A model generated the notes under the pieces. That model was not told the DNA's origin and ran no database searches. It saw nothing but the letters and a program-made list of their open reading frames with translations. Positions 32,464-39,543 of a stretch of 64,000 nucleotides of DNA are shown here, piece after piece; position 1 is the first letter of the stretch; every line of letters starts with the position of its first letter. Position numbers and translations under genes: made by a program. Source of the stretch: CAZCEC01 sp964497615. Lineage in GTDB: Bacteria > Chloroflexota > Anaerolineae > Anaerolineales > UBA6663. The DNA is taken from NCBI GenBank assembly GCA_964497615.1, contig CAZCEC010000007.1, positions 1 through 64,000 on the forward strand. Direction: 5' to 3'.

Positions 32464-33510
32464 TCAATACACCTCAATGAAGAAGGCGCTGTTGATCAGC
32501 GCGCCGCTGTCGTTCCACAGCTTAACGACGACGTAGTTGGAACCAACCGCATAGACGGTGCCATGCACCGCCGCATTCGTCTCATACAAGGGGGTCACGG
32601 AGAAGAAGCGGTCTGACACGGTGAAGCCGAACGTGACGGTGAAGGTGCCAGTGCTGGTGGCCAGGCTGAAGCCGCATGGCGCGGTGCTGGCGGGCGGGTC
32701 GACCTGGCCGTTGTAGCAGCGGCTGATGCTGCCGCCGCCGCCGCCGCCCGTCACCAGGGCCAGGGCCTTCACCAAGCCGCCGTCAGCGCGCGTCTGCCGC
32801 GCGTCGCCGTTCACGAACAGCGCCGTACCAGTGTCCGACCGGCCGCTGAGGCCAGTGCCGGTGGGGCTATAGGCCGAGGCGCCAACGGTTCCGCCATAGG
32901 CGTAGAGGCCGGTTCCATTGGCGCCGTTCGCAATGGTGCTCAAGCCGCGCCCGTACTGGGCCGTGGTAAAGATGTCGATCCCGTCGTCAATGGAATTCAC
33001 TTGCAGCGCCAGGCCGCCATCGCTCTGCAGGCTGCGAATCGTCAACATCGGGTCGGCGGTGCCGCTGATCACGGCTCCCGACCGCAAGGTGAGGGCGGTG
33101 GGGGCGGCCGTCACGGTGGTGCGCGGGCTGAGGGTGGTATAGCCGCCGGAGCCCGCCGGGCAGCGCACCCGGGTTTCCAGGAAGCGCGCATCGCCGGTGA
33201 AGGCCGCCACGCCGAAGTCTAGCCCGACAGTAAACAGGCCGTTGGTGACTGGCACGGTGGTGGTAATTGGGTTGGCGGCCAGCATCCCGGCCTGCGCCGC
33301 GTCGTACAGGCGAAAGGCCATGTCGCACACGGCTGTGAGCGCGCCGCCCGACTGTTTGAGCTGGCCCTGGTAGGTGATGGCCGTGCCGATGGCATTGTTG
33401 GGCGGTCCCCCGCCCGGCAATGGGGCGGCGGCTTGAGCGCCTGGTCCGCTCAGCAGCCACACCAGAGAAAGCTGCGCCAACCAGGAGAGGAAGCGGCGAT
33501 GAGCATTCAT
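32464..33510 (-). CDS. Secreted Gly/Thr-rich beta protein
   Basis: 348 aa from ATG 33510 with GGAGG upstream. A Sec signal peptide (about residues 1-28, LAQLSLVWLLSGPGAQAAA) is followed by a module common in exported proteins of environmental bacteria: ITYQGQLKQSGGALT near 43-57, then FRLYDAAQAG, VTNGLFTVGLDFG and TLSPRTTVTAAPTALTLRSG. The middle is repetitive and Gly-rich like phage-tail-fibre regions, and the C-terminus is beta-rich. No enzymatic motif. It lies on the opposite strand between the PqqD-like gene and the cyclase, so it splits the RiPP locus and is more likely an unrelated insertion than a component. Confidence 0.75.
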   Translation of the reverse strand: MNAHRRFLSWLAQLSLVWLLSGPGAQAAAPLPGGGPPNNAIGTAITYQGQLKQSGGALTAVCDMAFRLYDAAQAGMLAANPITTTVPVTNGLFTVGLDFGVAAFTGDARFLETRVRCPAGSGGYTTLSPRTTVTAAPTALTLRSGAVISGTADPMLTIRSLQSDGGLALQVNSIDDGIDIFTTAQYGRGLSTIANGANGTGLYAYGGTVGASAYSPTGTGLSGRSDTGTALFVNGDARQTRADGGLVKALALVTGGGGGGSISRCYNGQVDPPASTAPCGFSLATSTGTFTVTFGFTVSDRFFSVTPLYETNAAVHGTVYAVGSNYVVVKLWNDSGALINSAFFIEVY

Positions 33511-33567
33511 GGTTGACCTCCAGGCAAACTTGTTTATTGAGCGCCGGTGGCCGCGCCGCTGCTCGCT

Positions 33568-33573
33568 TATACT
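33568..33573 (+). promoter_or_regulatory. -10 box (TATACT) upstream of lasso cyclase gene
   Basis: TATACT about 228 nt before the cyclase start; a start ATG lies 6 nt after it (see rejected ORF). Predicted promoter for the cyclase mRNA, giving a long leader. Confidence 0.4.
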
Positions 33574-33800
33574 TGCGCGATGCGAACAGCGAAATGGTCC
33601 ATTAGACGAGGAGTAAGCAGCCTGGGCGGGGCGGGCAGGGTTGGGCCGCAGTCGTCCGGTATTGCGCGCGCACGCGGCCAACACCTGCCCACGGCCCTCC
33701 GCCAGACTGCTGGCCATTCTAGCCCTCGCTGTCTGGCGCGCAACCAGAACGCATGCCGGCGGGTCGCTGCGCCGGACCCTGCGACCGGAGGACGCTCAGT

Positions 33801-35708
33801 GTGAGCGCCATTGCGGGTGTGGTGCGGCTGGATGGCCGGCCGGTGGACCCGGCCGAGGTGGAGGCCCTGCGCGCCGGCCTGGCCCCGCGCGGCCCGGACG
33901 GCAGCGGGACCTGGCAGGCTGGCTCCGTTGGGCTGACGCACGGCCTGCTGCGCGTCACCCCCGAATCGCTTGCCGAACAGCAGCCATACGGCGCGCACGG
34001 GCGCACCATCACCGCCGACGCGCGCCTGGATAACCGCGCCGAGCTGTGCGCCGCGCTGGGCCTGGCCGACGCCGGACAGACCGATGCCGCCCTGATCCTG
34101 GCGGCCTATGCCCGCTGGGGCGAGGCCTGCGCCGAGCATTTGCTGGGCGACTTCGCCTTCGCCATCTGGGACGCGGCCGAGCGCAAGCTGTTCTGCGCCC
34201 GCGACATCTTCGGCGGGCGCCCGTTCTTCTACTTTCACGGGCCAGGGCTGTTGGTATTTGCCTCGGCGCTGGAGGCGGTGGCGCGCTTTCCCGGCGTGCC
34301 GCGCGCCGTCAACGAGGCGCGGGTGGCGATGTACCTCACCGGCGGCAACGATCTGGTCAACACCTTCTACCGGGACATCTATCGGTTGCCGCCCGCGCAC
34401 ACGCTCACCCTATCGCCGGACGGCCCGCGCCTGCGCCGCTACTGGGATCTGAACGCGCCGCGCGAGACGCGCCTGCCCTCGGACGAGGCCTATGCGGAGA
34501 GCTTCCGCCATCATCTTGATGAGGCTGTGCGCGCCCGGCTGCGCAGCGCCGGCCCGGTGGGCGCCATGCTCAGCGGCGGGCTGGACTCATCGTCGGTGGT
34601 GTGCCTGGCGCGGCTCCTGCTGGCCGGGCGCGGCGATGCTCTGCACACCTTCTCCCTGCTGTACGAGGCGGCGCCGGCCTCCGATGAGCGTCAGTTCATG
34701 GCCGCGGTGCTGGCCGAGGGCGGGCTGAACCATCACCCTCTCCGCGGCGATGGGCACAGCATCGTCTCACGCGTGGAGGAACTGCTGGCCGCGGTGGGCG
34801 AGCCGTACTACAACTTTGGCCTGTCGCTCCACGCGCTGGCCAACGAAACAGCGCGGGCGGCTGGCGCGCGGGCGCTGCTGGGCGGCGACTTCGGCGATGC
34901 CGTCGTCTCGCACGCCAACCTGCGCTTCGCGGAACTGGTGCGCGCCGGCCGCTGGCTGACGGCCGCGCGCGAGGTGAATGGCCTGGGCCGCGGCCTGGGG
35001 CTCAGCCGCCGGACGGTGCTGGGCTACTTCTTCTCGTCCGGCATCGTGCCGCAGCTCCCGCCGGGGGTCCGGCGCGGCTGGCGCCGGCTGCGCGACCGGG
35101 CGCGCTTTGGCCCGCTGGGCTGGGCCGCTGGAACGGTGATGCAGCCCGATTTCGCGCGCCGGGTGAGCGCCGACCCGGCCCTGCTCGCCCGCATCGAGCA
35201 CCGCCAGCCCACGTTCCAAACCACAGTCGAAGAGAGCCAGTTCTACCTTGGCCAGACGGCCGTGCAGGCCGAGGTGTTCAGCCATCTGGCCGCGCATACG
35301 GGGGTGGAGGTGCGCCACCCGTTCCACGACCGGCGGCTGATCGAGTTCTGTCTGGGCCTGCCCGGCGAGCAGCGTCTGAGCGGCGGCTGGTCGCGCCTGA
35401 TCCAGCGGCGGGCGATGGCCGGCGTGCTGCCGGAGGCCGTGCGCTGGCGGCGCGACAAGGTCATCCCCATCCAGAGCGTGAGCCGCGCGCTGATGGACGC
35501 GCACTTGCCGGAGCTGGACCGGCTGTTGGGCGCGGCGCGGGCGGCGGGGGAGTGGCTGGACCTGGACGTGATCGCCCGCGACCAGGCGCAGCTCCACATG
35601 GCGGCGGCCCACGGCGAGCACGAGCATCCCCGGCACCGGCGCGCCCTGGGCCGGCTGGCCCGCGCGCTGCACCTGGGCCTGTGGCTGCGGCAGGCGGGGT
35701 TCATTTGA
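33801..35708 (+). CDS. Lasso-type cyclase (AsnB-like macrolactam synthetase)
   Basis: 635 aa from GTG 33801, with GGAGG 9 nt upstream. The N-terminal half has the glutamine amidotransferase-like fold (MSAIAGVVRLDGRPVDPAEV; LGDFAFAIWDA near 115-125). Residue 2 is Ser where true asparagine synthetases have the catalytic Cys, so glutamine hydrolysis should be lost. The C-terminal synthetase has the ATP-pyrophosphatase loop SGGLDSSS at 258-265. This combination defines lasso C proteins (McjC type), which adenylate an Asp/Glu side chain and close a macrolactam with the core's N-terminus. Three precursors follow at once. A promoter for them overlaps its stop codon. Confidence 0.92.
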   Translation: MSAIAGVVRLDGRPVDPAEVEALRAGLAPRGPDGSGTWQAGSVGLTHGLLRVTPESLAEQQPYGAHGRTITADARLDNRAELCAALGLADAGQTDAALILAAYARWGEACAEHLLGDFAFAIWDAAERKLFCARDIFGGRPFFYFHGPGLLVFASALEAVARFPGVPRAVNEARVAMYLTGGNDLVNTFYRDIYRLPPAHTLTLSPDGPRLRRYWDLNAPRETRLPSDEAYAESFRHHLDEAVRARLRSAGPVGAMLSGGLDSSSVVCLARLLLAGRGDALHTFSLLYEAAPASDERQFMAAVLAEGGLNHHPLRGDGHSIVSRVEELLAAVGEPYYNFGLSLHALANETARAAGARALLGGDFGDAVVSHANLRFAELVRAGRWLTAAREVNGLGRGLGLSRRTVLGYFFSSGIVPQLPPGVRRGWRRLRDRARFGPLGWAAGTVMQPDFARRVSADPALLARIEHRQPTFQTTVEESQFYLGQTAVQAEVFSHLAAHTGVEVRHPFHDRRLIEFCLGLPGEQRLSGGWSRLIQRRAMAGVLPEAVRWRRDKVIPIQSVSRALMDAHLPELDRLLGAARAAGEWLDLDVIARDQAQLHMAAAHGEHEHPRHRRALGRLARALHLGLWLRQAGFI

Positions 35709-35732
35709 CTCTGTGGATAATTTGGATACACT
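35705..35732 (+). promoter_or_regulatory. Sigma-70 promoter for the precursor operon
   Basis: -35 TTGACT (35705-35710), 16-nt spacer, -10 TACACT (35727-35732). The -35 overlaps the cyclase stop. CTGTGGAT (35711-35718) and ATCCACAG (35745-35752), with inner GGATA/TATCC, form nested inverted repeats around the -10 box: a possible operator or 5' hairpin. Confidence 0.7.
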
Positions 35733-35776
35733 ACCGGGCCTATCCATCCACAGGCGTCTCAATCAGGAGCAACGGC

Positions 35777-35929
35777 ATGAACGAACAAGATCATAAGACC
35801 GAACCAACGCCCGCCACTGACGCGCGCCGCACCTACACCGCCCCGCGTCTGATGGTGCACGGCACCGTGCAGACTCTCACCCTCGGCACGAGCGGCGTGG
35901 ACGGCACCAGCGGCATTGACGATACCTAA
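35777..35929 (+). CDS. Lasso-type RiPP precursor 1
   Basis: 50 aa from ATG 35777 with AGGAG 8 nt upstream. The leader contains YTAPRLMVHGTVQTLT (residues 20-35), matching the Y-x2-P-x-L-x3-G-x5-T recognition pattern of lasso leaders. Aligned on the lariatin leader, Thr35 is position -2, Leu36 is -1 and the core starts at Gly37: GTSGVDGTSGIDDT. Its acidic residues fall at 6, 12 and 13, not at 7-9. Register shifts of one or two residues would place Asp at 7 or 8. The core has an internal repeat, TSGVDG/TSGIDD. No Cys. Confidence 0.85.
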   Translation: MNEQDHKTEPTPATDARRTYTAPRLMVHGTVQTLTLGTSGVDGTSGIDDT

Positions 35930-35953
35930 TTGATCCTGCCCACGGAGCGACCC

Positions 35954-36115
35954 ATGTCTCAGCCGACCACACCTGAAACCCAGGCGGAGACCACGCCCGC
36001 CGCCAGCCAGCGGCGCGCTTACACCGCCCCGCGCCTGGTGGTGCACGGCACCGTGCAGACCCTGACGCAAGATACAAGTGGCATTGACGGCGCCAGCGGG
36101 GTCGATACCCGGTAA
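35954..36115 (+). CDS. Lasso-type RiPP precursor 2
   Basis: 53 aa from ATG 35954 (GGAG upstream), 24 nt after precursor 1. The recognition segment YTAPRLVVHGTVQTLT differs by one residue from precursor 1. The predicted core by the same register is DTSGIDGASGVDTR, again with Asp at position 6 and none at 7-9, and with the duplicated TSGIDG/ASGVDT unit. The N-terminal leader differs (Thr/Glu/Ala-rich), so only the recognition part and core are conserved. Probably a duplicate of precursor 1. Confidence 0.85.
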   Translation: MSQPTTPETQAETTPAASQRRAYTAPRLVVHGTVQTLTQDTSGIDGASGVDTR

Positions 36116-36142
36116 CGCCGCGTGCCCAACCCGGAGACTGTC

Positions 36143-36310
36143 ATGACCGATCAAGCTGTTCCCGCTGCTCAGCCTCAACCAGCTCCCATCCCCACGCCGC
36201 AGCGCGCCTACACCGCCCCGCGCCTCACCGTCCATGGCACGGTCGAGACCCTGACGCAGTCGGGCGGCATCGGCGGCGGCGACGCCAGCGGCGTGGTCGA
36301 CGGCGCCTAG
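36143..36310 (+). CDS. Lasso-type RiPP precursor 3
   Basis: 55 aa from ATG 36143 (GGAGA upstream); GTG 36122 is in frame. The recognition segment YTAPRLTVHGTVETLT is followed by Gln (-1) and a predicted core SGGIGGGDASGVVDGA. Here Asp8 is correctly placed for an eight-residue macrolactam ring, the only one of the three that obeys the standard rule in the standard register. The ring would be unusually Gly-rich, with no bulky plug residue in the tail beyond Val. The leader is Pro/Gln/Ala-rich. Confidence 0.85.
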   Translation: MTDQAVPAAQPQPAPIPTPQRAYTAPRLTVHGTVETLTQSGGIGGGDASGVVDGA

Positions 36311-36403
36311 CGCCGTTCCGGCTCAGACCGGCTGCCGCCAGACAACCTCGGCCCGACCCGCCCTGGCTGCGCGCCGCAGGGCCGGTTCGATGCGCCGCTT
36401 GAC

Positions 36404-37324
36404 ATGCCCTGGTCTTTAGGCCGTGCCTACGGCCTGATTGTTCAATCCGAACTGGCCCTGCCCGAGCTGCCGCCCGCACCGGCAGGCGCGGCCGCTGATC
36501 TCACGATCCGTCTGGGGGCGGTGGACGCGCCCGCCGAGTATGACGGCGCCTCCGCCGCGCGCTGGACCACGCCGGCCGAATTCTGCCTGGCCTATCGCGA
36601 TGCCGGCGCCTACCTCATCCGCGCCGGGCGCGAAATTGTGATCGACCCCGCACCCGGCGTCGAGGCGCGGCTGCTGCGGCTGTACCTGCTGGGGCCGGTG
36701 CTGGCGCTGGCCCTCCACCAACGGGGATGGCTGGTGCTGCACGCCAGCGCCGTCAGCCTGGGCGGGCAGGTGGCCGGCTTCCTGGGCGGCTCGAGTTGGG
36801 GCAAGAGCACCATGGCCGCCGCGCTGCACCGCCGCGGCCACCTGCTGGTGGCCGACGACTATGTGGCGGTGGCGGCTGAAGCCGCCCACGCCGGCCCCAT
36901 CCTCATCTATCCGGGCTTTCCGCAAATCAAGCTCTGGCCGGAGGCCGCCGCCTCCACCGGCGCCGACCCGGCGCACCTGCCCCAACTGCGGCCGGACCTG
37001 GAGAAGCGCGCCCGCCGGCTGGAGGCGGGCTTTGCCGATGAACCTTTGCCCCTTGGCCGGCTGTATGTACTGGAAGAGGGCGAAAACATCGCGGTCGCGC
37101 CCATCGAAGGCCAGGCGGCGGTGATCGAGCTGGTGCGCTACTCGTATGCCGCCCGCGCCCTGCCGCAGCTCGACGCCGCCGGCCATCTGCGCCAGTGCGC
37201 GGCATTGCTGCGGCAGGTGCCCGTGCGCCGCCTGCGCCGCCCGCGCGACCTGAACGCCCTGGACGCCGTCGCCGAGTGCGTGGAAGGCGACGCGCGCCCG
37301 CAAACGTCCCAGGCCGGGGCGTAG
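36404..37324 (+). CDS. HprK-like kinase of lasso-type clusters
   Basis: 306 aa. It lacks the N-terminal HPr kinase regulatory domain but keeps the P-loop GGSSWGKST (residues 128-136), the preceding LHASAVSLGG with His113 and the acidic pair DD at 151-152 in LLVADDYVAV. Stand-alone HprK-like proteins of this length sit in many lasso clusters, and some (PadeK, ThcoK) phosphorylate the C-terminal Ser of the precursor. These precursors end in Thr, Arg and Ala, so another target or an inactive role must be considered. It lies 93 nt after precursor 3, same strand, probably same mRNA. Confidence 0.85.
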   Translation: MPWSLGRAYGLIVQSELALPELPPAPAGAAADLTIRLGAVDAPAEYDGASAARWTTPAEFCLAYRDAGAYLIRAGREIVIDPAPGVEARLLRLYLLGPVLALALHQRGWLVLHASAVSLGGQVAGFLGGSSWGKSTMAAALHRRGHLLVADDYVAVAAEAAHAGPILIYPGFPQIKLWPEAAASTGADPAHLPQLRPDLEKRARRLEAGFADEPLPLGRLYVLEEGENIAVAPIEGQAAVIELVRYSYAARALPQLDAAGHLRQCAALLRQVPVRRLRRPRDLNALDAVAECVEGDARPQTSQAGA

Positions 37325-37360
37325 CCCGCCGCGGCTCGTCATTCCAGGGAGGACCCTGCC

Positions 37361-37762
37361 ATGCCAGACCTTGAGTTTCTCCAGCCGGAGGGCCTATCGC
37401 AGCCCAGCGGCTACACCCACGTCGTCACGCTCACGCCGGGCAAGCTCATTGTTATAGCCGGGCAGGTGGCGCTGGACGCGGACGGGCAGGTGGTGGGCGC
37501 GGGCGACCTGCGCGCGCAGACCCGGCAGGTGTTCGAGAACCTGCGCCTGGCCCTGGCCGCGGCCGGCGCGACCTTCGCGCAGGTGGTCAAGCTCACGATC
37601 TTCATCGTCAACTATCAGCCGGAGTACCGCGCCGCCTTCGTCGAGGTGCGTGATCAGTTCATCGCGCGTGACCGCCCCCCGGCCGGCACCCTGGTCGGGG
37701 TCCAGGCCCTGGCCCGGCCCGAGTTCCTGATCGAGATCGAGGCGCTGGCGGCGGTCGAGTAG
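37361..37762 (+). CDS. RidA/YjgF-family protein
   Basis: 133 aa; GGAGG 8 nt before the ATG. RidA fold: IVIAGQVALDADGQVVGAGD (residues 28-47), QTRQVFENLRLALAAAGATF, VKLTIFIVNYQPEYRAAF, and a C-terminal PAGTLVGVQALARPEFLIEI with the near-universal Arg (R of ARPE) that positions imine carboxylates. Classical RidA hydrolyses reactive enamine/imine intermediates; several subfamilies have other roles. It starts 36 nt after the kinase gene and may ride on the same transcript, but is not known as a RiPP component. Confidence 0.9.
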   Translation: MPDLEFLQPEGLSQPSGYTHVVTLTPGKLIVIAGQVALDADGQVVGAGDLRAQTRQVFENLRLALAAAGATFAQVVKLTIFIVNYQPEYRAAFVEVRDQFIARDRPPAGTLVGVQALARPEFLIEIEALAAVE

Positions 37763-37817
37763 CGGTTGGCCCGCTGGTCGTGGTAGACTCTGCCGGGCGC
37801 GCCGCGCCCCCACCCGG

Positions 37818-39029
37818 ATGAACATCCGCACCGTCACCTATTTTCTAGATCCCGGCCTGCCCCTGGACGACGAGCGCTTCGCCGCCGCCGGCCGCGCCGT
37901 GACCGAAGTTAAGGCGGCCCTGGTCGAGGCGGGCTACAGCGTGCAGACCACGCGGCTGGCCATCACGCCCTTCCCACGCGTGCTGGGTGGCGACCCCGCC
38001 CGCGTGCAGCAGTTGGCCCTGGACCTGGAAGCGGCCTGTTTCGTCCACAAGCTGGACTATGCCACCCTGGGCCCGGCGCGCCCCAGCGACGGCCCGGCCT
38101 TCTACCACGCCATCCCCGAGGCGATTGGAGCCACCGATCACGTGTTTGCCGCGGCCAGCCTGGCTGAGCCGGGCGGGGGGCTGAGCCTGTCTGCCGCGCG
38201 CTGGGCGGCCGACGTGATTCATGCCTGCGCCACGCTTACGCCGGATGGGTTTGGCAACCTGCGCTTCGCGGCCCTGGCCAATGTGGCCCCCGGCGCACCG
38301 TTCTTTCCCGCCGCCTACCACGACGGCAACGCGCCCAGTTTCGCGATTGGGGTCGAAGCCGCCGACCTGGCCGTCACGGCCTGCGCCGAGGCGGCCACCC
38401 TGGCGGAGGCCCGCGCCCGGCTCGTCCACCTGGTGGAGGAACACGCCGGCCGGATCGTGAAGGCCGCCAAGAAGGCGCGCGGCGCGCGGTTCGGCGGCAT
38501 TGACTTCACCCTGGCGCCCTTCCCGGAGGCCGCGCGGTCGCTGGGCACGGCCATCGAGCGCCTCACCGGCCAGCCCATCGGCCTGCACGGCGCGCTGGCC
38601 GCGGCGGCCTTCCTGGCCGACTCGCTCGACCGGGCCAAATTCCCGCACGTGGGCTTCTCCGGTCTGTTCTTCCCGGTGCTCGAGGATTCGGCTTTGGCTG
38701 CCCGCGCCGCCGCTGGCCGCCTGAGCGTTAGCGACCTGCTGCTCTACTGCACGGTCTGCGGGGCGGGCCTGGACACGGTGCCCCTGCCCGGCGACATCAC
38801 GGCCAGCGCCCTGGCCGCCATCCTGCTGGACGTGGGCGCGCTGGCCCTGCGGCTGAACAAGCCCCTCACCGCCCGGCTGATGCCGGTGCCGGGCAAGCAG
38901 GCGGGCGACGAGGTGCAGTGGGACTTCCCGTACTTCGCGCCCAGCCGCGTGCTCGCTGCCCGCGCCGAGGGCCTGGGCGGCCTCTTCGCGGGCGACGAAA
39001 GCGTGGAGTTGTCCCCCCGGCAACGGTAA
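37818..39029 (+). CDS. DUF711 (UPF0210) family protein
   Basis: 403 aa, full length for PF05167. Typical opening MNIRTVTYFLDPGLP, a Cys-containing ACFVHKLDYATLGPA near 74-88, and the Gly-rich FSGLFFPVLEDSALAARAAAG near 281-301. No signal peptide or membrane segment. The family is structurally related to phosphopeptide or glycyl-radical-like folds but has no proven reaction. It is preceded by TAGACT about 27 nt upstream of the start and may have its own promoter. The stop is immediately followed by an array of GTGACGAG words (39030-39057). Confidence 0.85.
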   Translation: MNIRTVTYFLDPGLPLDDERFAAAGRAVTEVKAALVEAGYSVQTTRLAITPFPRVLGGDPARVQQLALDLEAACFVHKLDYATLGPARPSDGPAFYHAIPEAIGATDHVFAAASLAEPGGGLSLSAARWAADVIHACATLTPDGFGNLRFAALANVAPGAPFFPAAYHDGNAPSFAIGVEAADLAVTACAEAATLAEARARLVHLVEEHAGRIVKAAKKARGARFGGIDFTLAPFPEAARSLGTAIERLTGQPIGLHGALAAAAFLADSLDRAKFPHVGFSGLFFPVLEDSALAARAAAGRLSVSDLLLYCTVCGAGLDTVPLPGDITASALAAILLDVGALALRLNKPLTARLMPVPGKQAGDEVQWDFPYFAPSRVLAARAEGLGGLFAGDESVELSPRQR

Positions 39030-39057
39030 GTGACGAGTGTCGGGTGACGAGTGACGA
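39030..39057 (+). repeat. GTGACGAG word repeat, left flank of the four-helix-bundle cassette
   Basis: Starts at the base after the DUF711 stop. Words GTGACGAG, TGTCGG and GTGACGA; the reverse complements of these words make up 39491-39540 on the other side of the small gene. Confidence 0.75.
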
Positions 39058-39099
39058 AACTGCTCTGTATGCCAAGGATCACTCAGGGTAAGCGGCGAG

Positions 39100-39483
39100 A
39101 TGACCACTTCAAGCGATCGCCTTGAATCGTTCGGGATCTATCGCCTGGCACGGCAATTGTTTGACGATTTCTGGTCCGACTCAGACCGCATGGGACAAGA
39201 CTATCGGGGGCGGGAGTTGGTTAAGCAACAAGTCCGGAGTCTGGATTCAATTTGTGCCAACATCGAAGAAGGTTATGGTCGCGGGTTCGGAAGGGAGCTG
39301 CCTCAGCATTTGAAGATTGCCCGGGGCGAAGCACGTGAGAGCCGGGGCCGATTCGAACGTGCCAAACATCTCCTAAGCCCCGAAGTCGTATCGCAGCGGA
39401 TTGCCACCCTTGATCACATCATTGGCGGGCTTACCAAGACGATCCAATCCATTGAAGCCTCGCGGGCCGTACCCCGTGACTAA
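39100..39483 (+). CDS. Four-helix-bundle protein (23S rRNA intervening-sequence type)
   Basis: 127 aa. Family TIGR02436 (bacterial IVP): a short start (LESFGIYRLARQLFDDFW), then QVRSLDSICANIEEGYGRG near residues 46-64, the most conserved family segment (RxxxSIxxNIxEGxGR), and two more long helices. The gene is visibly more AT-rich than its surroundings. It is flanked by inverted arrays of GTGACGAG/CTCGTCAC words (39030-39057 and 39491-39540). Relatives are encoded in 23S rRNA intervening sequences between inverted repeats, so this looks like a free-standing mobile cassette. Biochemical role unknown. Confidence 0.88.
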   Translation: MTTSSDRLESFGIYRLARQLFDDFWSDSDRMGQDYRGRELVKQQVRSLDSICANIEEGYGRGFGRELPQHLKIARGEARESRGRFERAKHLLSPEVVSQRIATLDHIIGGLTKTIQSIEASRAVPRD

Positions 39484-39490
39484 TCGGAAA

Positions 39491-39540
39491 CCGACACTCG
39501 CCACTCGTCACTCGACACCGGTCACCCGTCACTCGTCACG
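39491..39540 (-). repeat. CTCGTCAC word repeat, right flank of the four-helix-bundle cassette
   Basis: Words CGACACTCG, CACTCGTCACTCG, GTCACCCG and TCACTCGTCAC, the inverse of the left flank but in a different order. Ends 3 nt before the next start codon. Confidence 0.75.
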
Positions 39541-39543
39541 CGA

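Noticed and set aside
33580..33804. 74-codon ORF 6 nt after TATACT whose stop overlaps the GTG of the lasso cyclase
   Set aside because: Position is suggestive, but about a third of its codons end in A/T, unlike the neighbouring genes, and the product is an Arg/Ser-rich chain with no recognisable fold. More likely 5' leader of the cyclase mRNA.
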